A stretch of 64,000 nucleotides of DNA, taken from positions 1,612,001-1,676,000 of the forward strand of contig NZ_JBEJGY010000004.1 in NCBI RefSeq assembly GCF_040253615.1, given 5' to 3'. Made by a program: the position numbers and the translations under genes. Below the pieces are notes generated by a model, which saw only the letters and a program-made list of their open reading frames with translations, was not told the origin of the DNA and searched no databases. Of the stretch, positions 24,809 through 33,399 are shown one piece after another. The stretch comes from Streptomyces sp. Edi4. GTDB lineage: Bacteria; Actinomycetota; Actinomycetes; Streptomycetales; Streptomycetaceae. The stretch's first letter is position 1. Every line of letters begins with the position of its first letter.

Positions 24809-26089
24809 ATGGACCCGGACCGCGGCGCGCCCCTCTTTCGCAACGCCTACGCGCTGATGCTGAACACGGGCATCAGCGCGGTGCTCGGGCTCGGTTTCTG
24901 GCTGATCGCCGCCCGCTACTACAGCGACGACGCGGTCGGCCAGGGCTCGGCGGCGATCGCCGCGATGAAGTTCCTCGCCGGGATCAGCGCCCTCACCCTG
25001 ACCGGGGCGATGGCGCGCTTCATCCCGGTGTCGGGCGCGGCCACCGGCCGTCTCGTCCTGCGCGCCTACGGGCTCAGCGCGGGGGTGGTCGGCGCGGCGG
25101 CACTGGTCTTCCTGGAGACGCTGGACTTCTGGGGGCCCTCGTACCGTTTTCTGCACGGCCCGTTCAAAGGACTCGGTTTCATCGCGGCGGTGATCGCCTG
25201 GTCGGTCCTCACCCTCCAGGACGGGGTGCTCACCGGGCTGCGCAGCGCGGTGTGGGTGCCGGTGGGCAACACCGCGTTCTCCGCCGTCAAACTGCTCCTG
25301 CTGGTGGCTATCGCGGCCGCGCTGCCGACGAGCGGCGTCTTCGTGTCCTGGGTGGCGGCGATCGCGGTCTCCGTCCTGCCGCTGGGCCGGCTGGTCTTCT
25401 GCCGCCTCATCCCCCGCCACGCCGCGCTCACCGCGCACCGCGCCCGGCCGCCCGGCCCCCGCGAGCTGGGCCGCTTCCTGGCCGGGGACTGCACGGGCTC
25501 GCTGTTCGCGCTGGCCGTGGTCTATCTGGTGCCGGTCGTCGTCGCCTCGCGGATCAGCCCGGCCGAGAACGCGTACTTCTACATCACGGCGACCATCGGC
25601 GGAACGGTGGAACTCCTCGCCGTCAACATGGGCGCGTCGCTGACCGTGGAGGGCGCGCACGATCCCGCTCGGCTCTCGGGCGCCGCGCGGGCGGCGCTTG
25701 CGCGCATGGCCAGGATCGTGCTGCCGGTCTGCGTCTTCCTGTTCGTGCTCGCGCCGCGCGTCCTCGGGGTGTTCGGCGCGGGATACGCCCGTCATGCCAC
25801 GCCGTTGCTGCGCTGGCTGGTGGTGGGCGCGCTGCTGCGGGTGGTGATCGAGCTGTACTTCGCGGTACTGCGGGCGCGCAGCCGCACCGCCCAACTCGCC
25901 CTGTTCCAGGGAGTGTTGTGTGTTCTGGTGGTCGGCCTGACGCCGGTACTGCTCGGTCTCTTCGGCCTGACCGGGGTGGGCGTCGCCGAGGTCGCCGGGC
26001 TCTCGGTGATCGCGGCGGTCGCGGCGGTGAAGCTGTCCAAGGTGCTGCGTCGCGCCGAGCCTCAGCGCCGTAGCCAGCGCACCTCGTAG
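24809..26089 (+). CDS. Polysaccharide flippase (MOP superfamily, Wzx-like)
   Basis: 426-residue membrane protein with about 12-14 hydrophobic segments spread over its length, starting at FRNAYALMLNTGISAVLG. FWLIAARYYSDDAVGQGSA is the usual first-loop text of lipopolysaccharide biosynthesis/flippase proteins. It should move lipid-linked sugar units across the membrane. ATG 24809 is 2 bp after the deacetylase stop. The last 28 bp overlap the end of the convergent glycosidase gene, so the two mRNAs are complementary at their 3' ends. Confidence 0.88.
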   Translation: MDPDRGAPLFRNAYALMLNTGISAVLGLGFWLIAARYYSDDAVGQGSAAIAAMKFLAGISALTLTGAMARFIPVSGAATGRLVLRAYGLSAGVVGAAALVFLETLDFWGPSYRFLHGPFKGLGFIAAVIAWSVLTLQDGVLTGLRSAVWVPVGNTAFSAVKLLLLVAIAAALPTSGVFVSWVAAIAVSVLPLGRLVFCRLIPRHAALTAHRARPPGPRELGRFLAGDCTGSLFALAVVYLVPVVVASRISPAENAYFYITATIGGTVELLAVNMGASLTVEGAHDPARLSGAARAALARMARIVLPVCVFLFVLAPRVLGVFGAGYARHATPLLRWLVVGALLRVVIELYFAVLRARSRTAQLALFQGVLCVLVVGLTPVLLGLFGLTGVGVAEVAGLSVIAAVAAVKLSKVLRRAEPQRRSQRTS

Positions 26090-27441
26090 GCGGCCAGCGG
26101 GAACGAGGCTCCGTCGGCCTTCGCCTCCACCGCGTGATCGAGGGTGTTGACGACGAGGACGTCCGTGGCGCTCGCGAGCGTCCGGAGCCCGGCGGTGTCG
26201 GCGCCCGCGGTCACCTCGACGCTCGTGAAGCGGATGCCCGGCGGAAAGGCCTCGGCGAACTTGGCGATGAGCGCGTACATCGCCAACGGGGCGCCGCCGT
26301 CTCCCCGTTGGGTCGGACGCCACAGACAGCCCGGGCAGGGCCCGCCGCGCTGTTCGGGGTTCCAGTAGAACGCGGTGCTCGTGCCGCCGCGCGCCAGGGC
26401 GGCCATGGCGACGGCCTGCGTGGCCACGCGCCGCTGTTCGCTCCACCCCGACGCCTCGGGCTCGATGTAGTACTCCGCCCACCACAGCGGCAGCCCGCTC
26501 ACGCCGCGCACCCACTCGCTGACGGCCGTGAGCTTGTCGGCGGCGGCGAAGGCGTCGGGCAGCAGCCGGCCCGCGCGGGTGAAGCCGGCGCCGTCGACGA
26601 CCACGAAGTCGGCGCCCGCCTTGTGCTTGTTCCAGTATGTGAAGGCGTCGAGCACCCGCTGGTCGACCGAGCCCCAGGGGCCTTTGAGGCCGGACGCGTA
26701 CGACTGGTCCCCCGGTCCGTAGCTGTCCATGGCCAGATAGGGGCCGCCGACCAGATTGGTTTTGTCGACCTTCTTCAGCGCGTCGTAGACCTGGTTGTAG
26801 AGCCGGGTGTAGCCCTCGTAGTCCCAGCGGTGGCGGGTGTCGTCGTAGAAGCCCTTGAACTCGTTCCACACGATGAAGTGCCGCACGTCCGGATAGCGCT
26901 CGGCGATGCGGGCGGCAAGCGCCGCGAAGTCCGCGTAGTGGGCGGGCAGCGGAGCCGTCTCAAGGGAGCGCGTGCTCCAGTTGGTCCCCGCCGCTCCCGG
27001 GCGGCCGCCCTTCATCCAGTCGGGCGCGCAGCACAGGGTGATGACGGGGGTGGCACCGGTGGAGCGGATGTAGGCGACACGGCGGTCGAGGTCGGTGAAG
27101 TCGTAGGCGCCGGGCGCCGGTTCGGGGTTGCCCACGCCCCAGCCCATGATCGCCTGGTTCTGCGGCAGGGCCCGCGCCGCGAGCAGCCGGCGGGCGCGCG
27201 CCACGGCGTCGTCGGCGCCACTGTCGGCGCTGTACTGGGTGTGGGTGAAGCCCCAGCCGAGCGCGAGGCCGGTGTTGCTCGGCCCGGTCCGCCCGGGGCC
27301 GGGCTCGCCCAGGTCATGGTCTGAACCGTCGCACCCGGCCAGGGCGAGCAGGACGGCGACCACCATCGCCGGGATCCGGCGCCTGTACCGGCCGCCGGGT
27401 CCGCCGCCCCGGATGGCGCTCGCGCGGTGACGTTCCATCAT
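26062..27441 (-). CDS. Putative glycoside hydrolase lipoprotein (clan GH-A type)
   Basis: 459 residues. The N-terminus has a hydrophobic core ending in the lipobox LALAGC, so it should be a lipid-anchored extracytoplasmic protein. The rest is a TIM-barrel glycosidase: HFIVWNEFKG supplies the acid/base Glu after Asn, and LWWAEYYIEP the candidate nucleophile Glu, as in GH39/GH5-like enzymes. Two cysteine pairs (LCCAPDW, GPCPGCLW) may form disulfides. TACGCT about 6 nt before ATG 27439-27441 suggests a leaderless transcript. It converges on the polysaccharide operon with a 28-bp overlap and may trim the polymer made there. Substrate unknown. Confidence 0.85.
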   Translation of the reverse strand: MMERHRASAIRGGGPGGRYRRRIPAMVVAVLLALAGCDGSDHDLGEPGPGRTGPSNTGLALGWGFTHTQYSADSGADDAVARARRLLAARALPQNQAIMGWGVGNPEPAPGAYDFTDLDRRVAYIRSTGATPVITLCCAPDWMKGGRPGAAGTNWSTRSLETAPLPAHYADFAALAARIAERYPDVRHFIVWNEFKGFYDDTRHRWDYEGYTRLYNQVYDALKKVDKTNLVGGPYLAMDSYGPGDQSYASGLKGPWGSVDQRVLDAFTYWNKHKAGADFVVVDGAGFTRAGRLLPDAFAAADKLTAVSEWVRGVSGLPLWWAEYYIEPEASGWSEQRRVATQAVAMAALARGGTSTAFYWNPEQRGGPCPGCLWRPTQRGDGGAPLAMYALIAKFAEAFPPGIRFTSVEVTAGADTAGLRTLASATDVLVVNTLDHAVEAKADGASFPLAAYEVRWLRR

Positions 27442-27577
27442 GGGCCAGCGTACGGGCGGCAGTTGATGTATGGCGCTCTTTGTCGGAACGCGCGGCGTGG
27501 GGTCCTGAGGCCGACGGTCGGGCCGCACCCGGGCAAAGCACATGCGCGGGCGGCCCCGTTGCCGGATCATGGGCGCC

Positions 27578-28672
27578 ATGTCCGCGAACCCAGAAGCCGC
27601 CCTGCCGATCCGGCTGACCATGGACGACGGCGATTCGCCGGCCGACGTGGTCGACGCGCTCTTCCTCGGCCGCTTCGCCACGGGCGAGCAGCCGTTCTCG
27701 CACAGCTCCTCCATCGACCCGGTCAAGAAGGGCGTCAGCCTGCTGCCGCCCGCCGCCAAGGTGCTGCGGACCGCCCGCGACGACGACCGCAGCACGACGC
27801 TCGCCGAGGGCGCGGGCTGGACGCTGCTGGTCTCGCGCTGGAGCCGGGGCGCGGACGTGACGGTGACCGCGACCAGCGCGGAACTGGCGGAACAGGTGCT
27901 GAAACAGGCCACCGAGGGCGCCGAGGACGAGCCGGAGCCGCGGCCGGAGAACGTCACGATGGGCTTCTGGTACGTCTCGCCGCGCCGTGGCCCGCACCGC
28001 ACGACCCGGCAGATCGCGGCCGGCACCTGGGAGGAGGTGCGGCCCAACTACACCGCGCCGGTGGCCGACGCGCTCGACCGCCTGATGAAGGTGACGCCGG
28101 ACGACATCGCGGGCCGCCTGCTCCTGCTGCACGGCCCGCCGGGGACGGGCAAGACCTCCGCGCTGCGCACCCTGGCCAGGTCCTGGCGCGACTGGTGCCA
28201 GGTGGACTGCGTGCTCGACCCGGAACGCCTCTTCAACGACATCGGCTATCTGATGGACATCGCGATCGGTGAGGACGAGGGCAGCGCGAAGGGCCGCTGG
28301 CGGCTGCTGCTCCTCGAGGACTGCGACGAGCTGATCCGTGGCGAGGCCAAGCACACGGCGGGCCAGGCTCTTTCACGGCTGCTCAATCTGACCGACGGCC
28401 TGCTGGGCCAGGGCCGCAACGTCCTGGTGGGGGTCACGACCAACGAGGACCTTGAGCGCCTGCACCCGGCGGTGGTACGCCCGGGCCGCTGCCTCGCCCG
28501 CATCGAGGTGGGCCCGCTGACCCGGACGGAGGCGGTCGGCTGGCTGGGCACGGAGGAGGGCGTGGCCCGCGACGGCGCGACCCTGGCCGAGCTGTACGGT
28601 CTGCGCCGCGGCACGTCGCCCGCGTCCGTGCCCAGCCCTCGGGCCGGCGCGGACGCGGGGCTCTATCTGTGA
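27578..28672 (+). CDS. AAA family ATPase with N-terminal DUF5925-like domain
   Basis: 364 residues. The first 150 residues (with FLGRFATGEQPFSHSSSID and GFWYVSPRRGPHRT) match the actinobacterial DUF5925 region. The AAA core follows: Walker A HGPPGTGKTSALR near residue 192, Walker B LLLLEDCDEL, sensor GVTTNEDL and an arginine finger-like PGRCLARIE. Cytoplasmic, of unknown target; similar proteins are widespread in Streptomyces. ATG 27578 or 27569 are both possible. Its stop codon lies within a hairpin shared with the convergent GntR gene. Confidence 0.85.
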   Translation: MSANPEAALPIRLTMDDGDSPADVVDALFLGRFATGEQPFSHSSSIDPVKKGVSLLPPAAKVLRTARDDDRSTTLAEGAGWTLLVSRWSRGADVTVTATSAELAEQVLKQATEGAEDEPEPRPENVTMGFWYVSPRRGPHRTTRQIAAGTWEEVRPNYTAPVADALDRLMKVTPDDIAGRLLLLHGPPGTGKTSALRTLARSWRDWCQVDCVLDPERLFNDIGYLMDIAIGEDEGSAKGRWRLLLLEDCDELIRGEAKHTAGQALSRLLNLTDGLLGQGRNVLVGVTTNEDLERLHPAVVRPGRCLARIEVGPLTRTEAVGWLGTEEGVARDGATLAELYGLRRGTSPASVPSPRAGADAGLYL

Positions 28673-28719
28673 GCGGGCCGTCCGCGCGGCCGGGCGGTCG
28701 GGGCCTACGGCCCGCTCAC
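28669..28719. terminator. Bidirectional hairpin overlapping both stop codons
   Basis: GTGAGCGGGCCG (28669-28680) pairs perfectly with CGGCCCGCTCAC (28708-28719). The arms contain the stop codons of the AAA gene (28670-28672) and of the GntR gene (28716-28718), so one structure ends both convergent units. Confidence 0.75.
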
Positions 28720-29090
28720 GCGCCGTAGGCCGCCCGCAGCGCGTCCTCGACAGCGGCGCGGGCGGCGTCCCGCCCCAGTCCCAGCCTGCGGGCCTCCCCC
28801 GCGTACGCTGCCGCCGCGGCCGCCGCGAGGCGCTGTGACGCGTCCCCCGCCGCCGCGACGAACGTGCCGTTGCGGCCCCGGGTCTCCACGACCCCGTCCG
28901 CCTCAAGGGCCCGGTAGGCCTTGGCCACCGTGTTCGCGGCGAGCCCCAGCTCCTCGGCCAGGCCGCGGACCGTGGGCAGTTTGTAGCCGACCGGCAGTTT
29001 CCCCGACCGGGCCCGGTCGGCGATCTGGGCGCGCAGTTGCTCGTACGGCGCGGTGGCCGCGCCCTGGTCAATCACGATCTTGAGGGTCAC
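28716..29090 (-). CDS. GntR family regulator, YtrA type
   Basis: 124-residue short GntR protein. The winged helix covers residues 11-75 (PYEQLRAQIADRARSGKLPV, LPTVRGLAEELGLAANTVAK, LEADGVVETRGRNGTFV); only a short Ala-rich helical tail follows, as in the YtrA subfamily, which usually controls ABC transporter genes. GTG 29088-29090 is the start; CAGAAT lies 6-7 nt upstream, consistent with a leaderless mRNA. No transporter is adjacent. It is divergent from the DUF402 gene with a 109-bp gap, so it may control that gene or only itself. Confidence 0.88.
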   Translation of the reverse strand: MTLKIVIDQGAATAPYEQLRAQIADRARSGKLPVGYKLPTVRGLAEELGLAANTVAKAYRALEADGVVETRGRNGTFVAAAGDASQRLAAAAAAAYAGEARRLGLGRDAARAAVEDALRAAYGA

Positions 29091-29199
29091 GATCCGATTC
29101 TGCCCCGCCCCGTCGCCCGGCGAAAACGGGAGGCGCGGGCGGCGGGGCCCGGCATACCGTGCGCACCCCAGTCCTCGATGTGTGCCACGGAGGTACGCC

Positions 29200-29703
29200 A
29201 TGACCACGAACCCCGCCGAGACGGCCGGCGCCCCCATCCATGTCGTCCTGGTCAAGGCCGGGCGCACCAAGCTGCGTTACCCGGCGTCGGTGGTGTCCGA
29301 CGACGGGACCCGGCTGACCGCGCGGGCCCCCTGGGCCACGGAGAGCACCCGGGACTTCGGCTTCGTACGGTTCGAGCCGGGCGATGTGTTCACCGAGCAC
29401 TACTGGCGCGATCGCTGGTACGCCGTGAAGGAGGTGCGCGCGGGCGACGCCTCGCTCAAGGGCTGGTACTGCGACATCACCCGGCCCGCCGTGGTGCGGG
29501 ACGGCGAGGTCATCGCCGAAGACCTCGATCTCGACCTATGGGTCTCGGCGGACGGCTCCGCCGTACTGCGCCTGGACGAGGACGAGTTCGCCGCCGGCGG
29601 TCTGGCCGAGCGCGACCCCGAGGCGGCGGCCCGCGCGGTGGCAGCACTCGACGAGCTCGAACTCCTGGCGAAGCTCGGCCGGTTCACGGCGCTCATCGAC
29701 TGA
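29200..29703 (+). CDS. DUF402 domain-containing protein
   Basis: 167 residues. The DUF402 core spans about residues 70-145: YWRDRWYAVKEVRAGDASLK, GWYCDITRPAVVRDGEVIAE and DLDLDLWVSADG, with conserved Trp, Tyr, Asp positions. Relatives include nucleoside tri/diphosphatases (SA1684-like) and FAU-1 type RNA-binding proteins; which activity applies here cannot be told. GGAGG 7 nt before ATG 29200 supports the start. It is a single-gene unit next to a GntR gene. Confidence 0.87.
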   Translation: MTTNPAETAGAPIHVVLVKAGRTKLRYPASVVSDDGTRLTARAPWATESTRDFGFVRFEPGDVFTEHYWRDRWYAVKEVRAGDASLKGWYCDITRPAVVRDGEVIAEDLDLDLWVSADGSAVLRLDEDEFAAGGLAERDPEAAARAVAALDELELLAKLGRFTALID

Positions 29704-29855
29704 CGCGGGGGCGGGGGCGGCGCGGGCGGCGCAGGGGTACGGGGGCGGCGCGGGGGGCGCGGTGGCGCGGGGCATGCGGTCGGCGGCTCCCGCGCTGTTC
29801 GGGAGGCTCTCCGGACGGCGCGTGGGCCTGGGGGCCCGGGGTGCCGGGGCCGGCG

Positions 29856-30440
29856 TCAGGCTCCGGACGCCGTGGCGATCACCGCGTACCGTTCGTCGTC
29901 GACCTCGCGCCCCCACAACTGGGCGTCCCCGGTGAGCCGTTCGCAGCGCGTCACGGCGTTCAGCCGAGCCAGCGCTCCGGTCAGGCACTCGGCGGGTATG
30001 CCGGTGGCGCCCCACACCCCCTCGACCAGGACGAGCCGGCCGCCCGGCCTCAGCAGGGACCACCAGTGGCGCAGCGCCGCCTCGTGATCGGGCAGGGCCC
30101 ACACCACGTGGCGGGCCAGCACCACGTCGAAGGCGCCCCCTTCGACGGGTGGCCGCGACGCGTCGCCGGTCAGCACCCGCGCGCCGGTGCCGGCGAGCTT
30201 TGCCCGGGCCCGCTCGACCATGCGGGGCGACAGATCGACGGCCGTCACCCGGTGGCCCCGCGCGGCGGCCAGCAGCGACAGGCTCCCGGTGCCGCACCCG
30301 AGGTCGAGCAACTGCCCCGGGCGCTCGGGCAACCAGCTTCCCAGGCGCTCGTCCCAGGCGGCGCGCACGGCGGGGTCGAGCAGCCCGTGGTCGGGCTCCT
30401 CGTCGAAAGTGGCGGCCGCTTCGTCCCAGTCGGTGTCCAT
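29856..30440 (-). CDS. Class I SAM-dependent methyltransferase
   Basis: 194 residues. LLDLGCGTGSLSLLAAARG at about residue 44 is the SAM-binding glycine loop, VTAVDLSPRMVERAR gives the acidic residue that holds the ribose, and FDVVLARHVVWALPD is motif IV. Substrate unknown; small-molecule methylation is likely. No ribosome site is seen before ATG 30438-30440; CAGCAT 6 nt upstream suggests a leaderless mRNA. It follows the GNAT gene by 56 bp on the same strand. Confidence 0.9.
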   Translation of the reverse strand: MDTDWDEAAATFDEEPDHGLLDPAVRAAWDERLGSWLPERPGQLLDLGCGTGSLSLLAAARGHRVTAVDLSPRMVERARAKLAGTGARVLTGDASRPPVEGGAFDVVLARHVVWALPDHEAALRHWWSLLRPGGRLVLVEGVWGATGIPAECLTGALARLNAVTRCERLTGDAQLWGREVDDERYAVIATASGA

Positions 30441-30496
30441 GCACCGATGCTGCCACCAGCCACTGACAATCGGCCCCGGCCCGCCTCCGCGCCGGA

Positions 30497-30946
30497 TCAC
30501 GGGGTGAGCGTCCTGCGATAGTGCAGGCGGTCGTACGCCCCATCCACGCGCCGCTCGACCAGCTCGTACCCGTACCGGGGATAGATCCGCTGGTTCTCCC
30601 ACATCATCGCGTTGGTGTAGAGCCGGATTTCCAGGAGGCCCAGCTCTCGCGCGTGGTCTTCCACGAAGCGCAGCAGCCGCCGTCCGAGGCCCGTGCCCCT
30701 GACGTCCGGGTGGACGGACACCGATTCGAGGAAGAGATGGTCCGGTTCGGGGACGAGGACCAGGACCCCGACCACCGGGTCGCCGGTGACGAAGACCCGT
30801 CCCGCCGCGACGTCGGCCGCGTGGTCGGCCTCCATGGGTGCGGGGGCCACGCCGATGCGTTCGATGTAGGGGCGGTAGGCGGCGTCGGTGACCTCCTTCA
30901 CGCGGGGTACGTCGTCGGCGTTCGCGAGGCGGATCTCATGGTTCAT
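30497..30946 (-). CDS. GNAT family N-acetyltransferase
   Basis: 149-residue acetyltransferase of the Acetyltransf_1 type. LFLESVSVHPDVRGTGLGRR holds the acetyl-CoA pyrophosphate loop, and LYTNAMMWENQRIYPRYGYE the C-terminal strand-helix typical of this group. TACCGT 6 nt before ATG 30944-30946 suggests a leaderless transcript. It precedes the methyltransferase gene on the same strand. The substrate is not predictable. Confidence 0.9.
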   Translation of the reverse strand: MNHEIRLANADDVPRVKEVTDAAYRPYIERIGVAPAPMEADHAADVAAGRVFVTGDPVVGVLVLVPEPDHLFLESVSVHPDVRGTGLGRRLLRFVEDHARELGLLEIRLYTNAMMWENQRIYPRYGYELVERRVDGAYDRLHYRRTLTP

Positions 30947-31169
30947 CGCGCCACGGTACGCCGGGGGCCGCCCCGTTCTTAATCGCCGCTGAGTGGTTCC
31001 TTAACGCGGCCATAAGGATCGCCATCACCCGCTCCCAGCAGGGGATTTCACGCCATCGCGAGGCTAGCGTGCTAAGCGCGGGACGGGACGCCGGACGGTG
31101 CGGGCGGTCCGGACGGCGCGGACGGCGCGGACGGTCCGGGCGGTCCGGACGGTGCGGGCGTCCGAAATC

Positions 31170-31213
31170 CCCATCGCCGCACGACCATTGCCCCCATCGC
31201 CGCATGCCCATTG
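31170..31213. repeat. 21-bp direct repeat in the LPMO leader
   Basis: 31170-31190 and 31193-31213 are two 21-bp direct copies differing at two positions (CCCATCGCCGCA, then CGACCATTG or TGCCCATTG). The second copy ends at the Shine-Dalgarno of the LPMO gene. Upstream, 31090-31160 is a degenerate run of GGACGGYGCGG-like units. Confidence 0.85.
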
Positions 31214-31225
31214 AAGGAGTACGCC

Positions 31226-32245
31226 GTGACGACCTCCCCCCAGCTCTCCACCGCGTTCGGGCAGCGGGGACCGCGCCGGGCCGCCGTCGTCGTCGTCTTC
31301 GCGGCCGGCGTCGCGCCCCTCGCTCTGACGGTGCTCGCCGCCGGACCGGCCGCCGCCCACGGTTCCATGACGGATCCGGTCAGCCGGGTAGCGGCCTGTT
31401 ACGCGGAAGGTCCGGAGCACCCCGGGTCGGCGGCGTGCAAGGCCGCCGTCGCGGCCGGTGGCGCGCAGGCCCTGTACGACTGGAACGCGGTGAACATGGC
31501 GAACGCCGCCGGCCGGTCCAGGCAGATCATCCCGGACGGCAAGCTGTGCGGCGCGGGCAACGACAAGTACAAGGGTCTCGACCTGCCGCGCGCCGACTGG
31601 CCGGCCACCCAGCTGTCGGCCGGCAGCCACACCTTCCACTACAAGGGAACGGCGCCGCACAAGGGCTCGTTCGCGCTCTACATCACCAAGGACGGCTACG
31701 ACCCGTCGAAGCCGCTGACGTGGTCGGACCTGGAACCGACGCCGTTCCTCAAGGTCACCGATCCGCCGATGCGCGGCGGCGACTATGTCTTCACCGGGAA
31801 GATCCCAGCCCGTTCGGGGCGCCACCTGATCTACTCGATCTGGCAGCGTTCGGACAGCCCCGAGGCCTTCTACACCTGCTCCGACGTCGTGTTCGGCAAG
31901 GACAGCGGCACGACGGGCGCCCCGGCTCCCGCGGCCTCGGCGCCCACCGATCGGGAGATCGCGGCCGGCGCGGCGAAGTCGAAGGTCCAGCACCACCACG
32001 CCTCCGCCGCGCCCGGGGCGCCCTCGAACGCCGCCACTCCGCAGGCCCCCGCGAACACCGCCGCCCCGGACGCCGTCGCGCCGGACGGGGCCGGGACGCC
32101 CGCCCCGCGCAAGCTCGCCGAGACCGGGGGCGACGGCAGCGCCTCGTATCTGGCCATCGGGGGCGCCGGCGCGATCACGCTCGGCGCGGTGACCCTCTTC
32201 GCGGCGCTGCGCCGCAGGGCGGCGGCCGGCCGCCCGGGCCGTTGA
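31226..32245 (+). CDS. Lytic polysaccharide monooxygenase (AA10) with sortase anchor
   Basis: 339-residue secreted copper enzyme that oxidatively cuts chitin or cellulose. The signal peptide ends AAA, leaving His of HGSMTDPVSR as residue 1 of the mature protein, the required histidine-brace residue. The AA10 core runs to about residue 230, with DWNAVNMANAAGRSRQIIPD split over its central part and SGRHLIYSIWQRSDSPEAFY near the end, the brace and axial region. A Pro/Ala linker follows, then LAETGGDGS, a hydrophobic segment and an Arg-rich tail: a class E sortase signal of the LAxTG type. GTG 31226 has GAAGGAG upstream. So the enzyme should stay on the cell wall. Confidence 0.92.
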   Translation: MTTSPQLSTAFGQRGPRRAAVVVVFAAGVAPLALTVLAAGPAAAHGSMTDPVSRVAACYAEGPEHPGSAACKAAVAAGGAQALYDWNAVNMANAAGRSRQIIPDGKLCGAGNDKYKGLDLPRADWPATQLSAGSHTFHYKGTAPHKGSFALYITKDGYDPSKPLTWSDLEPTPFLKVTDPPMRGGDYVFTGKIPARSGRHLIYSIWQRSDSPEAFYTCSDVVFGKDSGTTGAPAPAASAPTDREIAAGAAKSKVQHHHASAAPGAPSNAATPQAPANTAAPDAVAPDGAGTPAPRKLAETGGDGSASYLAIGGAGAITLGAVTLFAALRRRAAAGRPGR

Positions 32246-32307
32246 GTCGCCGAGTCACTGAGTCGCTGAATCGCCGAGTCGCCGAGTCGCCGAGTCGCCG
32301 AGTCGGC
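32244..32307. repeat. Eight tandem octamers at the LPMO stop codon
   Basis: Unit GAGTCGCC runs from 32244 to 32307, eight copies, four of them identical (32276-32299 and unit 1). The first base pairs of unit 1 are the GA of the LPMO TGA stop. The array lies in the convergent junction with the lipase gene. Confidence 0.92.
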
Positions 32308-32360
32308 CCGCGTCTCCCGGGAGTTGGGGGGCGCGGGCCCGCGTGGTCACGTGGTGCGCG

Positions 32361-33221
32361 TCAGCCGACGACGGATGCGCAGGTGGTGGGGGTGGCGTGC
32401 GCCGGGTCCAGGGCGTTGGTCACCTCGTGATAGGTGACGCGGTCGGTGAGGCCCATCGCCACGTGTTCGGAGAGGTCGAGCGCGCACTTGTCCTGGATGA
32501 GGACGTTGCGCACGTCGGTGCCGGTCAGGAACTGGGTGCGGTAGGGGGTGACCACCTCGTCGTACTTGCTCGCGATGACCGTGTAGTGGACGCCAGGGAC
32601 GGTGTCGCCGCCCTGGTTCAGGCGGGTGATGAAGGGGGAGCCGGCGATCTGGTCCGCGAGGCCGGGCGTGGCGAGGGTCAGCAGGTTCTCGGCGCCGGGG
32701 AAGTACGGCAGGAGCTGGGTCAGGCCGTCGAGGGTGGTGCCGTGGTTGTCGGGCGCGATGCCGACGAGGGCGTTGACCTTGGCGGCGCCGCCGAGGAACC
32801 TCAGGTACCAGCGCGGCATCATGCCGCCCTGGGAGTGCCCGACGAGGTCGGCCTTGGGCGTGCCGGTGGCGGCGAGCACCTTGTCGACGAAGGTGGCGAG
32901 CTGGGCGGCGGACTGATCAATGGGGCCGAGGCCGTCGAACAGGGGGACGCCGGGCAGCTGGCCGTAGTCGAGGGAGAAGACACAGTACCCGCGGTCGACC
33001 AGGTACGGGGCGAGCGCCGGCCAGTTGTCGGTGCCGTTGCCGAAGGTTCCGTGCACGAGGACGACGGGCCGGGGGTGGGCGGCGGAGGGCTTGCAGGAGT
33101 AGTTGTTCCAGCCGCTGCTCGGCGCGGGCTGGGCGTGCGCGGAGGCGGCGGGGGCGAGCGCGGCCGCGGCGGCGAGCAGGAGCGCGGACAGCGGTCTGAG
33201 CACACGTTTCCAGGGCAGCAT
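32361..33221 (-). CDS. Secreted triacylglycerol lipase/esterase (alpha/beta hydrolase)
   Basis: 286-residue extracellular lipase. Signal peptide at residues 1-30 (LRPLSALLLAAAAALAPAAS, cut near AHA). The oxyanion loop is VVLVHGTFGNG, the nucleophile elbow GHSQGGMMPRWYL near residue 130, followed by the catalytic Asp in SKYDEVV and His in SEHVAMG. Cys residues at NYSCKPS, GYCVFS, DKCALD and TTCASV fit two disulfides. It resembles the secreted lipase described in S. coelicolor (from memory). AAGGAG 9 nt before ATG 33219-33221 supports the start. It converges on the LPMO gene. Confidence 0.93.
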   Translation of the reverse strand: MLPWKRVLRPLSALLLAAAAALAPAASAHAQPAPSSGWNNYSCKPSAAHPRPVVLVHGTFGNGTDNWPALAPYLVDRGYCVFSLDYGQLPGVPLFDGLGPIDQSAAQLATFVDKVLAATGTPKADLVGHSQGGMMPRWYLRFLGGAAKVNALVGIAPDNHGTTLDGLTQLLPYFPGAENLLTLATPGLADQIAGSPFITRLNQGGDTVPGVHYTVIASKYDEVVTPYRTQFLTGTDVRNVLIQDKCALDLSEHVAMGLTDRVTYHEVTNALDPAHATPTTCASVVG

Positions 33222-33399
33222 CGGGGGATCTCCTTGCGGCTCAAGGGAGTTGCGATGGGGGATTCGCCCTGCGGCCCGGACCACAAGTGAGTGCCGTACT
33301 GGGTGCGTACGGGGCGTGCTCATGCCAAATTACGCATCGGTAGCGTGGGAGTGAAGTTACGCGTCAGTAAAAAACTGGTGGACCGGGGCGGACGCGGGG

